Shown: piece by piece, positions 1 to 9,324 of the stretch
Numbering within the stretch: the first letter of the stretch is position 1
Layout: every line of letters starts with the position of its first letter
Assembly: GCF_004364645.1 (NCBI RefSeq)
Contig: NZ_SOAW01000001.1
Span: 2,108,001 to 2,172,000 of the forward strand
Length of the DNA: 64,000 bases
Source: Naumannella halotolerans
Lineage (GTDB): Bacteria > Actinomycetota > Actinomycetes > Propionibacteriales > Propionibacteriaceae
Direction: 5' to 3'
Program-made: the position numbers and the translations under genes
Notes under the pieces: generated by a model
Seen by the model: only the letters and a program-made list of their open reading frames with translations
The model's database searches: none
What the model was told of the DNA's origin: nothing

Positions 1-25
1 CCGATCGAGAGCAGCAGTCGGGCGG

Positions 26-730
26 TCAGTCGCGACCGTCGTAGAGTTCGCCGACGATCTCGACCAGTTCGGGTGGTACGGGGCCGTCGGCGGTCAACAG
101 GGGCTCGGTGGTGACATCGGCGCCGGCGGCTGCCGCGCGGCCGGCGAAGAAACCGGGGGCGAGCAGGTAGGTGGCGACGAAGACCCGCCCCGAGCCCTCC
201 GCGCGGACCTGCTGCACGGCTGCTGCCAGGCCCGGTTCGGCATGGGCCAGGAAGGCTGCGGTGACCGGTCGCTGCACGAGCTCGGCCAGGTACGCCGCGG
301 TCAGTCGGCAGTCGCGTACCGCCGAGGCATCGGTGGACCCGGCGGCACCGAGCACCACCCGATCGGTGGACTCGGCGTCGAAACCGGCCTCCAGCAACCG
401 TCGGTGCAGCAGTTGCGCCAACCGCCGGTCCGGGCCGAGTGCCCCGCTCACCGTGACCGGGCGCTGCGTGGCCTGCCGGGTCTGCTGCAGGTCCACGTGG
501 ACGTGGAATCCGGCCGAGAGCAGCAACGGCACGATCCGGGCCCCGACCTCGTCCGGCAACCCGGCCAGGGTACGGGTGACATCGGGCTCCTGGACGTCGA
601 CGAAACTCGGCTCGACGACCAGCTCCGGCCGGGCCGCACGGACCGCGTCGACCAGTCCGGCGACGGCGCGCTGTCCGGCCGGGTCGGCAGTCCCGTGCGA
701 GGCAGCGACCAGTACTGGTCGAGGGGCCAC
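26..730 (-). CDS. Sirohydrochlorin chelatase, CbiX type
   Basis: This is a class II chelatase-fold protein that inserts a metal (Fe2+ for siroheme) into sirohydrochlorin in the cytoplasm. The start of the fold reads VLVAASHGTADP, and its His is the expected metal/substrate residue. The second half carries AFLAHAEPGL and VFVATYLLAPGFFAG, the duplicated half-domain of the family. About 234 residues follow the GTG at 730, which matches two-domain CbiX proteins. There is no stop between it and the upstream nirD fragment, so the two are in frame and could be translated as one fusion. I chose GTG 730 because homology to the chelatase starts right after it. The neighbours cobA and hemD fit siroheme supply for nitrite or sulfite reductase. 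Function is confident; the exact start is not. Confidence 0.8.
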   Translation of the reverse strand: MAPRPVLVAASHGTADPAGQRAVAGLVDAVRAARPELVVEPSFVDVQEPDVTRTLAGLPDEVGARIVPLLLSAGFHVHVDLQQTRQATQRPVTVSGALGPDRRLAQLLHRRLLEAGFDAESTDRVVLGAAGSTDASAVRDCRLTAAYLAELVQRPVTAAFLAHAEPGLAAAVQQVRAEGSGRVFVATYLLAPGFFAGRAAAAGADVTTEPLLTADGPVPPELVEIVGELYDGRD

Positions 731-957
731 GAAGATCACCCCCTCATCCTCTCGTACCCACCAGGTCGGCAGGTGCAGCTCCCCCGGACGGGTGTAGCAC
801 TCCCCGGTCTGGAGGTCGAAGACATCCTTGTGCAGCGGCGAGGCGATGGTCGCCCGGCCGGCTCGGGAACCGACGATCCCCCGGGACATGACCGCGGCCC
901 CGGTGGCCGGGTCGTGGTTGGAGACCGCGAAGATCCGGCCATCGGGGACCAGGGCGC
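728..957 (-). pseudogene. nirD: NirD (nitrite reductase small subunit), 5'-truncated, fused to the chelatase
   Basis: The reading frame upstream of the chelatase encodes the body of a NirD Rieske-like protein: DGRIFAVSNHDPATG, then SPLHKDVFDLQTGECYTRPG, then WWVREDEGVIFV. NirD normally starts with about 25-30 more residues before DGRIFAVSN. Here homology stops near 955 and the opposite strand becomes cobA by 987. No start codon with a ribosome-binding site lies near the break, and no other frame supplies the missing N-terminus. Upstream the frame simply stays open antisense to cobA. I read this as a nirD that lost its 5' end, or an assembly join. The nirB partner is not in the window. Confidence 0.65.
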
Positions 958-988
958 CGAGCCGTTGCCGCCGACCCCGGCGGGCTGG

Positions 989-1780
989 GTGAGCCTGGTC
1001 GGGGGCGGGCCCGGTGACCCCGGGTTGCTGACCGGCCGGGCGGTCCGGGCGATCGGCGAGGCAGATGTGGTGCTGCACGATCGACTGTGCCCGCGCGAGG
1101 CGCTGCTCGACCTGGCTCCGGGTGCCGAGTTGATCGACGTCGGCAAACGTCCCGGCCACCACGCCATGCCGCAGGAGGAGATCGAACGACTGATGGTGGA
1201 CCGGGCCCGGCGCGGATTGCGGGTGGTACGGCTGAAGGGCGGCGACCCGTTCGTCTTCGGCCGGGGCGGTGAGGAGGTCCTGACCTGCCGTCGGGCCGGC
1301 GTACCGGTGGAGGTCGTACCCGGTGTGTCCAGTGCCATCGCCGTTCCCGCTGCCGCCGGGATCCCGGTGACCCACCGCGGTGTGGCCCATGCCTTCACGG
1401 TGATCTCGGCCCATGCCGGACTGGGTGAGGACGAACTGCAGCAGCTCGCGCAGCTGGATGGGACGATCGTCGTCCTGATGGGGGTCGGCACCTTGGACCA
1501 GGTGCTCGACGGGTTGCGCCGTCACGGCATGTCCGATCACACCCCGGTGGCGATCATCGAGCGCGGGTTCAGCGCCGACGAGCGTCGGCTGGTCTCCACG
1601 ATCGGTGCGATCGGTGCACAGGTACCGGAGTTCGCACCTGTCTCGCCGGCGGTGATCGTGATCGGGGCGGTGGTCGCCGCTCTGACCGAAAACGTCTCGG
1701 GGTCGGCCCCGCAGTGCGAAACTGACCCCGACACCAAGACGGTGCTCGGCCCGGTCCTGCAGGCACTCGGTCCGAGCTGA
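989..1780 (+). CDS. cobA: Uroporphyrinogen-III C-methyltransferase (SUMT)
   Basis: The enzyme transfers two methyl groups from SAM to uroporphyrinogen III to give precorrin-2, the branch point to siroheme and cobalamin. Family motifs in order are VSLVGGGPGDPGLLT (SAM loop), DRL shortly after, RLKGGDPFVFGRGGEE, then VPGVSSAIAVPAAAGIPVTHR and VVLMGVGTL. From GTG 989 the protein is 263 residues, near the usual 250-280. Family members often carry about 10 more residues before VSLVGGGPG, and here that space collides with the truncated nirD on the other strand. There is no convincing Shine-Dalgarno before GTG 989, so the true start may be lost at the junction. hemD follows after 14 bp. Confidence 0.85.
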   Translation: MSLVGGGPGDPGLLTGRAVRAIGEADVVLHDRLCPREALLDLAPGAELIDVGKRPGHHAMPQEEIERLMVDRARRGLRVVRLKGGDPFVFGRGGEEVLTCRRAGVPVEVVPGVSSAIAVPAAAGIPVTHRGVAHAFTVISAHAGLGEDELQQLAQLDGTIVVLMGVGTLDQVLDGLRRHGMSDHTPVAIIERGFSADERRLVSTIGAIGAQVPEFAPVSPAVIVIGAVVAALTENVSGSAPQCETDPDTKTVLGPVLQALGPS

Positions 1781-1794
1781 GCGTTGGGACTCCG

Positions 1795-3023
1795 ATGTCA
1801 GGAACGCCCGGACCGGGCACATGCGATCGGCCCGGACGCACATCATCGACCGGGTTCGCCCCCGACCAGTTGCGCGGTTTCCGGATCGGTGTGACCGCCG
1901 ACCGGCGGGCCGAGGATCTGATCGCCGCCTTCGAACGACGCGGTGCCGAGGTGCTCCACGCCCCGACCATCCGGATGACCGATGTCGCCGACGACGGTGA
2001 GGTGCTGGCCTCCACCGAGGAGGTGATCGCCGCCGCCCCCGATCACCTGCTGGCCACCACCTCCTACGGGATGCGTCGCTGGTTCGAGGTCGCCGACGCC
2101 GCCGGTCTGGGTGAACCACTGCTGACCTGCCTGAGCTCCTCCCGGATCCTGGTCCGCGGACCGAAGGCCCGCGGTGCCGTCCGCGCGGCCGGTCTCGATG
2201 ATCATGGAATGAGCGAGCGGGAGACCACCGCCTCGTTGATCGATCTGGTGTGTCGGGAGGATCTGCGCGGGTCCACCGTGGCCGTGCAGCTCCACGGCGA
2301 CAGCGGGCGGTCGAGCTGCAGCGGTTGCGCTATGCCGGTGCACGGGTGGTCACCGTCGCCCCCTACTTCTGGCGGACCAGACAGGACGACACCCGGGTCC
2401 AGCGACTGGTCGAGGCCATCTGTGGCGGCGGTCTGGATGCCGTCACCTTCACCAGCCCGCCGGCGGTGCACGCCCTGCTGGAGGCCGCCGACGATGTCGC
2501 CCGACGCGACGAACTGCTGGCGGCGATGCGATCCACCGTGACCCCGGCGGTGGTCGGGCCGGTGACGGCGGCGCCGTTGATCGAGGCCGGGGTGGAGCCG
2601 ATCATGCCCGAACGGTTCCGGATGGGGGCGCTGATCCGGTTGGTCTGCGAGAACCTGTCCGAGCGCCGGGTGATCCGGCTGTCGACCTCCGCCGGCACGG
2701 TGGAGCTCCGCGGCCGGCTGGTGATCCAGGACACCGGCACGGTCGAGTTGACCCCGACCTCCCTGGCCCTGTTCCGTACCCTGATGGAGGCAGGCGGGTC
2801 GACCGTGTCCCGGGCGACACTGGCCGAGTCGCTGCCCGGGGAGAACGAGGACCATGCGGTGGATGTGGCGATCAGCCGCTTGCGCCAGTGCCTGCCCGAC
2901 CCCTCGGTGCTGGCGACGGTGATCAAACGCGGTTACCGGATCGACGTATCGGGGTGTGACCCAGATCTCCCCCGATGTCGCGATGTGAGTCCTCGGTCGA
3001 GTCGGAATAGTCTGGATCGGTGA
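1795..3023 (+). pseudogene. hemD: Uroporphyrinogen-III synthase with C-terminal winged-helix domain; frameshifted
   Basis: Two overlapping reading frames together encode one protein. The first (from ATG 1795) gives the HemD N-terminal half, FRIGVTADRRAEDLIAAFE and ATTSYGMRRW, up to VAVQLHGDSG. The second continues with AVELQRLRYAGARVVTVAPY, FTSPPAVHALL and VVGPVTAAPLIEAG, then an OmpR-type winged helix (LTPTSLALFRTL, VDVAISRLRQ, VIKRGYRID). The switch falls at the GGG run 2305-2307. Restoring one G gives a continuous frame. HemD-winged-helix fusions of this shape occur in actinobacteria beside cobA. The stop at 3021-3023 overlaps the next start (GTGA). The cell needs HemD for heme, so a sequencing error is as likely as a real mutation. 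Confidence 0.75.
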
Positions 3024-4723
3024 CCGACTTCGATCCCCCGCGCCCCTGGACCGCCAGCTACGCCGAGGGCGTACCGACCGATCTCGGTGAGGTCGGCGGT
3101 TGTCTCACCGACATCGTCGCCGAGTCGGCCCGGGACTACCCCGACGCGCCGGCCCTGGAGTTCTTCGGCCGGGAGACCAGCTACCGCCAGCTGCAGGAGA
3201 TGATCATGCGCGCGGCGGCCGGGTTGAAGGCGCTGGGTGTCGGACCCGGTGACCCGGTGGCGATCGTGCTGCCGAACTGCCCGCAGCACATCGTCGCCTT
3301 CTACGCCGTGCTCCGGCTGGGAGCGGTACCGATCGAACACAACCCGCTCTACACCGCCCGGGAACTGCGCAAGCAGTTCGAGGACCACGGTGCCCGGACC
3401 GCCATCGTCTGGAACAAGGTCGTCGCCACGGTGCAACAGTTCCCGGCCGATCTGCGGGTGCACAGCCTGATCAGTGTCGACGTGGTGAAGGGGATGCCCC
3501 GACTCACCCAATTGGCCCTGCGCCTTCCCTTGCCGAAGGTCCGTGAATCGCGGGAGGCACTGACCAGCAAGGTGACCAACACGATCGTCTGGGAGTCCGT
3601 GTTCGCCCGCGATCCGCTGCCCGATGATCATCCCCGCCCGGGCACCGATGATCTTGCGATCATCCAGTACACCTCGGGCACCACCGGTGCCCCGAAGGGT
3701 GCGAAGCTGACCCATCGCAATCTGCTGGCCAATGCCCGTCAGGCCCAGGCCTGGACGCCGACCATCCAGCGCGGCCGGGGTTGTGTGGTCTATGCGGTGC
3801 TGCCCATGTTCCATGCCTACGGCCTCACCCTGTGCCTCACCTTCGCGATGTCGATGGGTGCCCGGTTGGTGCTGTTCCCGAAGTTCGATCCCGACCTGGT
3901 GCTGAAGGTGACCGAGAAGCACCCGGCGACCTTCCTGCCCCTGGTGCCGCCGATCGCCGAACGGCTGCTGAGTGCCTCGAAGGAGAAGGGCATCTCCCTG
4001 GCCGGGACCGGGATCGCCATCTCCGGTGCGATGCCGTTGCAGCAGTCGCTGGTGATTCCCTTCGAGGAGGCCACCGGTGGCTACCTGGTGGAGGGTTACG
4101 GATTGTCGGAGTGCTCCCCGGTGCTGATGGCCAACCCGGTGGCCGACAACCGAAAGGCCGGTACGGTCGGCCTGCCGCTGCCGGGCACCGAGTGCCGGGT
4201 GGTCGATCCGGAGAATCCGACCGTCGACGTACCCGCCGGGGAACCGGGCGAGCTGCTGGTCCGTGGACCGCAGGTCTTCAGCGGCTACTACGGCAAGCCC
4301 GAGGAGACCGAGGAGGTCTTCGTCGGCGACTGGTTCCGTACCGGTGACATCGTACAGATCGACTCCGACGGGTTCGTCTCGATCGTCGACCGGATCAAGG
4401 AGTTGATCATCACCGGCGGTTTCAACGTCTCCCCGAGCGAGGTCGAGAGCGTCCTGCGCCAGCACCCCGATGTGGATGACGCGGCGGTCGTCGGCATGCC
4501 CAGCGACCACTCCGGCGAGGAAGTGGTGGCAGCGATCGTGGTGGCTGCCGATGCCGGTGAGGTCGACCCCGAACAGGTCCGTGGTTTCGCCCGCGGGATC
4601 CTCACCCCGTACAAGGTCCCGCGTCGCCTGGTGATCGTCGACGAACTGCCGAAATCCTTGATCGGCAAGGTGTTGCGACGTGAGGTACGCGACAAGCTGC
4701 TCGCCGAGACCACCGACGCCTGA
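3020..4723 (+). CDS. Long-chain acyl-CoA synthetase (AMP-forming), FadD-like
   Basis: This enzyme activates a carboxylic acid with ATP and CoA through an acyl-adenylate. Adenylate-forming motifs in order are YTSGTTGAPKGAKLTHRN (P-loop), GYGLSECSPVLM, DWFRTGDI, DRIKELIITGGFNVSPSEVE (hinge and C-domain) and PKSLIGKVLRRE with the catalytic Lys. At 567 residues it is normal for FadD. It starts at GTG 3020, overlapping the hemD stop by 4 bases, so translation may be coupled although the functions differ. Acid specificity cannot be read from sequence. The acyl-CoA dehydrogenases and crotonase at 24-27 kb could act on its products, but they are not linked to it. Confidence 0.88.
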   Translation: MTDFDPPRPWTASYAEGVPTDLGEVGGCLTDIVAESARDYPDAPALEFFGRETSYRQLQEMIMRAAAGLKALGVGPGDPVAIVLPNCPQHIVAFYAVLRLGAVPIEHNPLYTARELRKQFEDHGARTAIVWNKVVATVQQFPADLRVHSLISVDVVKGMPRLTQLALRLPLPKVRESREALTSKVTNTIVWESVFARDPLPDDHPRPGTDDLAIIQYTSGTTGAPKGAKLTHRNLLANARQAQAWTPTIQRGRGCVVYAVLPMFHAYGLTLCLTFAMSMGARLVLFPKFDPDLVLKVTEKHPATFLPLVPPIAERLLSASKEKGISLAGTGIAISGAMPLQQSLVIPFEEATGGYLVEGYGLSECSPVLMANPVADNRKAGTVGLPLPGTECRVVDPENPTVDVPAGEPGELLVRGPQVFSGYYGKPEETEEVFVGDWFRTGDIVQIDSDGFVSIVDRIKELIITGGFNVSPSEVESVLRQHPDVDDAAVVGMPSDHSGEEVVAAIVVAADAGEVDPEQVRGFARGILTPYKVPRRLVIVDELPKSLIGKVLRREVRDKLLAETTDA

Positions 4724-4824
4724 TCGGTTTCGTACCCCGTCAACCGGGGCGGATCACTTCGATCACTAGGATCTGGTCAGGACAGCGCGACCCGCTCGTG
4801 CCCACCGTCGACCGGAGGCCCCCG

Positions 4825-6066
4825 ATGACCCTGCCCGCTGCGATCACCGACACCCTGCAGGACGAACTGCCGTCACTGGTGGAGACCTACCGCTGGTTTC
4901 ACCAACATCCGGAGTTGTCCATGCAGGAGGTGAACACCGCCACCAGGATCACCGAGATCCTCACCGGGTACGGGATCGACAGTTTCCGCTGTGGCGGTAC
5001 GGGTGTGGTGGCCGTCCTGGAGAACGGTGACGGGCCGGTGGTGGCCTACCGCGCCGACACCGATGGTCTGCCGATCGACGAGGGCACCGGCTTGCCCTAT
5101 GCCTCCACCGCGGAGGGGGTGTTGCCCGACGGAACCGGTACCAAGGTGATGCACGGTTGTGGCCACGACTCCCACATCACCGCCGGGCTGGCGATCGCCC
5201 GTCTGTTACGCCAACACCCCGAGGCCTGGTCGGGCACGGTGGTGATGCTCTTCCAGCCCGGGGAGGAGACCGGTGCCGGCGCCCGAGCGATGATCGCCGA
5301 TGACCTGTGGCAGCGGGTGCCCCGCCCGGAGGCCGTCCACGGCCAGCACATCTGGCCCGGCCGGGCGGGTCAGGTGGAGGTGTCGGTCGGCACGGCGATG
5401 GCGATGGCCGATTCCCTGCGGGTGACCGTCCGGGGCAAACAGGCCCACGGTTCGCAACCGGAGAACTCGATCGACCCGATCGTGCTCGGCGCGGCGATGA
5501 TCACCCGCCTGCAGACCGTCGTCTCCCGGGAGATCCCGGCCACGGCGATGGCGGTACTGACGATCGGGTCCTTCCACGGGGGACTGAAGGAGAACATCAT
5601 CCCCGAGGAGGCGTGGTTCACCATCAGCGTCCGCAGTTTCGACCCGGACATCCGGGCCACCGTGCTGGCCGCGATCGACCGGATCATCACCGGTGAGGCG
5701 ATCGTCGCCGGGGCACCGGAGCCGGTGATCGAGACGATGTACGACTTCCCCCGCTGCTACAACGATCCCGAACTGGCGACCGGACTGATCGGTTCCCTGG
5801 AAGACGAACTCGGTGCCGGGCAGGTGATCGTCCGCGACCCGGTCACCGGGTCGGAGGACTTCGGGCTCTTCGGCGACAGTCTCGGCGTGCCCTACGTCTA
5901 CTGGTTCTTCGGCGGGTACAGCGCGGCACATCTGGACTCCGGCGACCCGGTCCACGGCAACCACTCGCCCTACTTCGGGCCGGATGCGATCGAGCTCAGC
6001 CTGGACACGGCGGTACGCGCCGGGATGACTGCGATCCTGCGCCACCTGGGGCCTCAGCCTCGCTGA
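4825..6066 (+). CDS. M20 family amidohydrolase (hippurate/N-acyl-amino-acid hydrolase-like)
   Basis: This is a zinc or manganese-dependent hydrolase of the M20D (AmaA/HipO) type, which cleaves N-acyl amino acids or related amides. Visible metal and catalytic elements are YRADTDGLPIDEGTG, VMHGCGHDSHITAGLAIA, MLFQPGEETGAGARAMI, VHGQHIWPG and SEDFGLFGD. The lid domain carries GKQAHGSQPENSIDPI. ATG 4825 is preferred over GTG 4798 because GGAGG lies 8 nt upstream of it, giving 413 residues. The gene stands alone and its end overlaps the convergent 6054-7781 gene by 13 bp. Substrate is unknown. Confidence 0.85.
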   Translation: MTLPAAITDTLQDELPSLVETYRWFHQHPELSMQEVNTATRITEILTGYGIDSFRCGGTGVVAVLENGDGPVVAYRADTDGLPIDEGTGLPYASTAEGVLPDGTGTKVMHGCGHDSHITAGLAIARLLRQHPEAWSGTVVMLFQPGEETGAGARAMIADDLWQRVPRPEAVHGQHIWPGRAGQVEVSVGTAMAMADSLRVTVRGKQAHGSQPENSIDPIVLGAAMITRLQTVVSREIPATAMAVLTIGSFHGGLKENIIPEEAWFTISVRSFDPDIRATVLAAIDRIITGEAIVAGAPEPVIETMYDFPRCYNDPELATGLIGSLEDELGAGQVIVRDPVTGSEDFGLFGDSLGVPYVYWFFGGYSAAHLDSGDPVHGNHSPYFGPDAIELSLDTAVRAGMTAILRHLGPQPR

Positions 6067-7781
6067 TGTTCGCACCACTGCCCCGGGGCCAGGCGCAGTG
6101 GGATCCTCGTACTTCGGTCGCTCAGGACCACCCGCCGGGGCACCTGGTCGAGGTTCGCCACCAACAGGCGTCGACGGTCGGCCAGGACCCAGACCAGGTG
6201 ATCACTGCTGTGACCACCCGACAGCGATCCGCGCAATGTCCCCAGACGGCGCAGGGCCGCGGCGACGGGGCGGTCGCCGCGATGATCACGGACTCCCTGC
6301 GGCCCCCAGTCCTCGAAGTAGGTGAGGGACTCCACGGTCGGCACCGCCAGTGCTGCTGCGCTGGCAATGGTCCAGGCAGCGAGTTCGGGTGAGTCCTGCC
6401 GGTCGTCGACCGGTTGCGACGGTCCGTAGCCGCTGCTGAGGTCGCTGCCGGTCCGTACGCCTGCCTGGGTGGTGGCGACGTTGTTGAAGCGCGGACGCAG
6501 GGTGATCGGGCCGATGTGCAGCGGCCGACCGGCGGCGATCCCACGGGCCTGTTCGGCCACCAACCGTTGGATCGGCAGTGACTCGACGAGTTGTACCGTG
6601 CTCCGGCTGTGGAACATCGGGGTGATCGAGAAACCGATACCGGCCAACTGCTGCGGGAGCCGATCCTGCCCCCGGTTCAGCTCGGTGAAGTGGGACCGGG
6701 CCCCGCCGATCACCGGGATCGACGACAGTCCCAGCCGATCGAGTGCCGTCCGCAGCAGGGTGACGGCCGAATCCGTGCTCAGGTGGGTGTGCGCATCGAA
6801 GGCGCCGATCCGTACCACCCGAGCGGGGTTCAGTGGATTCAGCAGCTCGGTCAGCTCACTGACCGTCTCCGAGCCGATGACCACCCGCAGGTCGAGCTCA
6901 CAACCGGTGGCCATTGCCCGCCGCAGGGCCGCCGGACTGTTCGGCGCACCGACTATCAACTCGCTCAGCAGGATCCCGCTGACCGGTTCACCACCCGGGG
7001 CAGGATCGGCTGCGGTCGAGGCGGCCACCGCAATCGCCGGAGCCTGATCGGTCAGCTCGCTGAGGGTGATCGGCTCCGGCTCGATCCTCACCGGTCCGTC
7101 GTTGTCCGGCGGCGGCTCGCTCACCTGGATAACGAGCCGCTGACGTACCTGTTCCCCGGCCTCGATCCGATACGGGAAGGGTGCGGCCAGTGGCCGGTTG
7201 TAGGTCTTGAACGACGCGTCGGTCCAGTTCCGCTGGTCCTCCATCTCGAAGATGTCGCCGCTGAACTCCAGGCGCACCCGGCCCGCACCGGCGCGCCAGG
7301 TCAGACCCGTGATGTCGAGTGCCGGTTGGTGCGGACTGATCGCCGACGGGAAGGCCGTCAGCTCCTGCGACCCCTTGGTGTGATCGACTGCCAGTGGCGT
7401 ACCGCTGAGTTCGGGGGGATGCAGGACCACCATGCCGACCCGGTTGGTCCAGAACGTCTGCCGGGCCCGCAGTCCGAAATCGACCAGCAGCCGATCGTCA
7501 CTCGCGCGCACGCGGAGCTCGGCGTCGGCTCGGGCGGCCTGGTCGACCCGCAGGCTGATACTCAGCTCCTGATCACCCAGTTCGATCCCGTCGACGGTCC
7601 AGTCGATCGTGTTCCAGTCCGGATCCCGGAGGACTGCTTGCACCCCACGCAGGACCCGGCGTCCCCGGTGGGTCAGCTCGGCGAGTTCGTCGTCACGCAG
7701 CTCGAGCTGCCAGGGTCCGAGGACGCAGACCCTGCGATGCTCACGCCCGGCCTCCCATGCGCCCGGCACCGTGGCGCTCAC
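6054..7781 (-). CDS. D-apionate lactonase-like protein (ApnL family)
   Basis: The N-terminal two thirds resembles the ApnL family that opens D-apionolactone: RRVLRGVQAVLRDPDWNTID, then FWTNRVGMVVLHPPELSG, FPSAISPHQPALDITGLTW and the very characteristic DIFEMEDQRNWTDASFKTYN with RPLAAPFPYRI. The middle and C-terminal parts are barrel-like (VVRIGAFDAHTHLSTD, GGARSHFTELNRG, HIGPITLRPRFN, SLTYFEDWGPQGV). At 575 residues the length suits the family. The GTG start overlaps the upstream SDR stop by 4 bases. ApnL was described in D-apiose/D-apionate catabolism. I recognise it from memory of the conserved block, so the family is likely and the exact sugar acid is an inference. Confidence 0.7.
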   Translation of the reverse strand: MSATVPGAWEAGREHRRVCVLGPWQLELRDDELAELTHRGRRVLRGVQAVLRDPDWNTIDWTVDGIELGDQELSISLRVDQAARADAELRVRASDDRLLVDFGLRARQTFWTNRVGMVVLHPPELSGTPLAVDHTKGSQELTAFPSAISPHQPALDITGLTWRAGAGRVRLEFSGDIFEMEDQRNWTDASFKTYNRPLAAPFPYRIEAGEQVRQRLVIQVSEPPPDNDGPVRIEPEPITLSELTDQAPAIAVAASTAADPAPGGEPVSGILLSELIVGAPNSPAALRRAMATGCELDLRVVIGSETVSELTELLNPLNPARVVRIGAFDAHTHLSTDSAVTLLRTALDRLGLSSIPVIGGARSHFTELNRGQDRLPQQLAGIGFSITPMFHSRSTVQLVESLPIQRLVAEQARGIAAGRPLHIGPITLRPRFNNVATTQAGVRTGSDLSSGYGPSQPVDDRQDSPELAAWTIASAAALAVPTVESLTYFEDWGPQGVRDHRGDRPVAAALRRLGTLRGSLSGGHSSDHLVWVLADRRRLLVANLDQVPRRVVLSDRSTRIPLRLAPGQWCEHQRG

Positions 7782-8542
7782 AAGGTGGTCATCCCACCGT
7801 CGACGGTGAACAGCGCGCCGGTGGCGAATGCCGCGTCATCACCGGCCAGGAAGACCATCGCGCCACAGACGTCTGCCGGTGTCCCCGGCCTGCCCAGCGG
7901 GATCCGGGAGGTGATCGCCGCGCGGGCCTCACGATCGGAGCTGATGGCCGTCACCAAGGGGGTCTCGGTGTATCCGGGGACCACGGTGTTCACCCGGATG
8001 TTCTGCTCGGCGTAGGCGGCGGCGACCGCACGTCCCAGGCCGTGGATCCCGGCCTTGGACGAGCTGTAGGCGGTGAAGTCCCTGCCTTCGCCGTTGATCC
8101 CGGTCGGGCTGCCGGTGAGGATGATCGAACCGCCACCGGTGGTGAGCATCGAACGCACCGCATGTTTCACCGTCAGGAAGGTCCCGGTCAGGTTGACGTC
8201 GATCGTCCGGCGCCAGGTGTCCAGCTCGAGGTCGGCGATCGGCGCATCGGAACCGAACAGCTGGACACCGGCATTGGCCACGACCACATTCGGTGCAAGA
8301 TCGGCGGCGGTGAGCTCGGCGAACGCGTCGACGACGGATTGTTCATCGGCGATGTCCATCACCACCGCCCGGGCGGAGTCCCCGATCCGCTCGGCGGTCT
8401 CCCGGGCAGCGGTCGCATCCCGGTCGGCGATGATCACCCGCGCCCCCTCGATGGCGAACCGTTCGGCGACGGCTTTGCCGATGCCGCTGCCCGATCCGGT
8501 CACCAGTGCGATCCGGCCGATCAGCGAACCCTGCTGGCTCAT
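7778..8542 (-). CDS. SDR-family NAD(P)-dependent oxidoreductase
   Basis: This is a classical short-chain dehydrogenase of 254 residues. It has the nucleotide loop ALVTGSGSGIGKAVAERF, acidic IIADRD after strand 2 (favours NAD+), VVANAG, catalytic Ser in ILTGSPTGI, YSSSKAG (Tyr-x3-Lys), and the C-terminal VDGG. ATG 8542 is chosen because it overlaps the upstream TGA (ATGA) and starts just before the fold. It lies between the TIM-barrel isomerase and the apionate-lactonase-like gene with 4-base overlaps on both sides. It most likely oxidises a hydroxyl of the sugar acid handled by this operon. The substrate cannot be read directly. Confidence 0.88.
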   Translation of the reverse strand: MSQQGSLIGRIALVTGSGSGIGKAVAERFAIEGARVIIADRDATAARETAERIGDSARAVVMDIADEQSVVDAFAELTAADLAPNVVVANAGVQLFGSDAPIADLELDTWRRTIDVNLTGTFLTVKHAVRSMLTTGGGSIILTGSPTGINGEGRDFTAYSSSKAGIHGLGRAVAAAYAEQNIRVNTVVPGYTETPLVTAISSDREARAAITSRIPLGRPGTPADVCGAMVFLAGDDAAFATGALFTVDGGMTTL

Positions 8543-9324
8543 GCGATTCCCTTCAGGTAGTCGATGGTGGTGCGGGTCCATGCACGCTCGGCCCGGACGG
8601 TCTGCTCGGGTGTCTCCTGCCACGGCAGCCAGTGCTCGACGATCTCGTTCACCCCACGCTCGCGCGGACGTACCTGTGTGAGCAGATGTCGGTAGTCGTG
8701 CAGCCCCGAACCCATGGCCGCCCCCGAGTAGGTGAAACCCACCCAGCCAGGCTGCCGGTCGAAGGCGAAATCCTTCACATGAACGTTGATCGCGGTCTGG
8801 CCGACGGTCTCCACGCACTGTTTCGGGTTCTCCAACCGGGCCACCACGTTCGCCGGGTCGAGGCAGATCCCCAGGTGGGAGCTGTCCAGCTCGGTGACCA
8901 GCCCGACGAGGTCGGCGGTGCCGATCTGCTCATAGGTCTCCAGGGCCAGGCTGACGCCGGCGCGCTCGAAGTCGGGCAGCACCTGCCGCAGGCTCTCCCG
9001 CGACCGATCACGATCGACATCGGGTGTGATCATGCTCCGCAGCAGGGTGGCGCCGAACATTTCGGCGATCTCCAGGTGGCGCTGCAGGTGCTCGATCTGC
9101 ACTCCGCGGGTGCCCAGTTCTACGGTGAGTTCCAGATCACGGGCGATGGCGGCGAGTTCGGCCAACTGGTTCCGGTCGTAGGCGAGCAGACCCCGATGAT
9201 CACAGATCTGGAACAGCTCGACGCCCTGGGCGCGGGTATCCTCGAAGGCCTCCCGCAGGCCGATCGGTGCCTCCACCCGATCCGACATCTGCCAGAAGTA
9301 GGCGTAGGTGCTGAGTCCGATCAT
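8539..9324 (-). CDS. Sugar phosphate isomerase/epimerase family TIM-barrel protein
   Basis: This is an AP-endonuclease-2-like TIM barrel of 261 residues. Probable metal ligands sit at the ends of strands: Glu in SLALETYEQIG, Asp in GICLDPANV, His in INVHVKDF and Glu in VNEIVEHW. Such proteins isomerise or epimerise keto sugars and sugar acids, or break down related intermediates. It is the first large gene of a three-gene unit (isomerase, SDR, lactonase-like) with a promoter and operator at 9484-9513. A small open frame (9321-9449) ends on its start codon. The exact reaction is unknown; a role in branched sugar-acid catabolism is inferred from the neighbours. Confidence 0.82.
   Translation of the reverse strand: MIGLSTYAYFWQMSDRVEAPIGLREAFEDTRAQGVELFQICDHRGLLAYDRNQLAELAAIARDLELTVELGTRGVQIEHLQRHLEIAEMFGATLLRSMITPDVDRDRSRESLRQVLPDFERAGVSLALETYEQIGTADLVGLVTELDSSHLGICLDPANVVARLENPKQCVETVGQTAINVHVKDFAFDRQPGWVGFTYSGAAMGSGLHDYRHLLTQVRPRERGVNEIVEHWLPWQETPEQTVRAERAWTRTTIDYLKGIA

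Noticed and set aside
955-2119. Minus-strand coding upstream of nirD
   Set aside because: The open frame is antisense to cobA and hemD, with no NirD N-terminus or other family in it.
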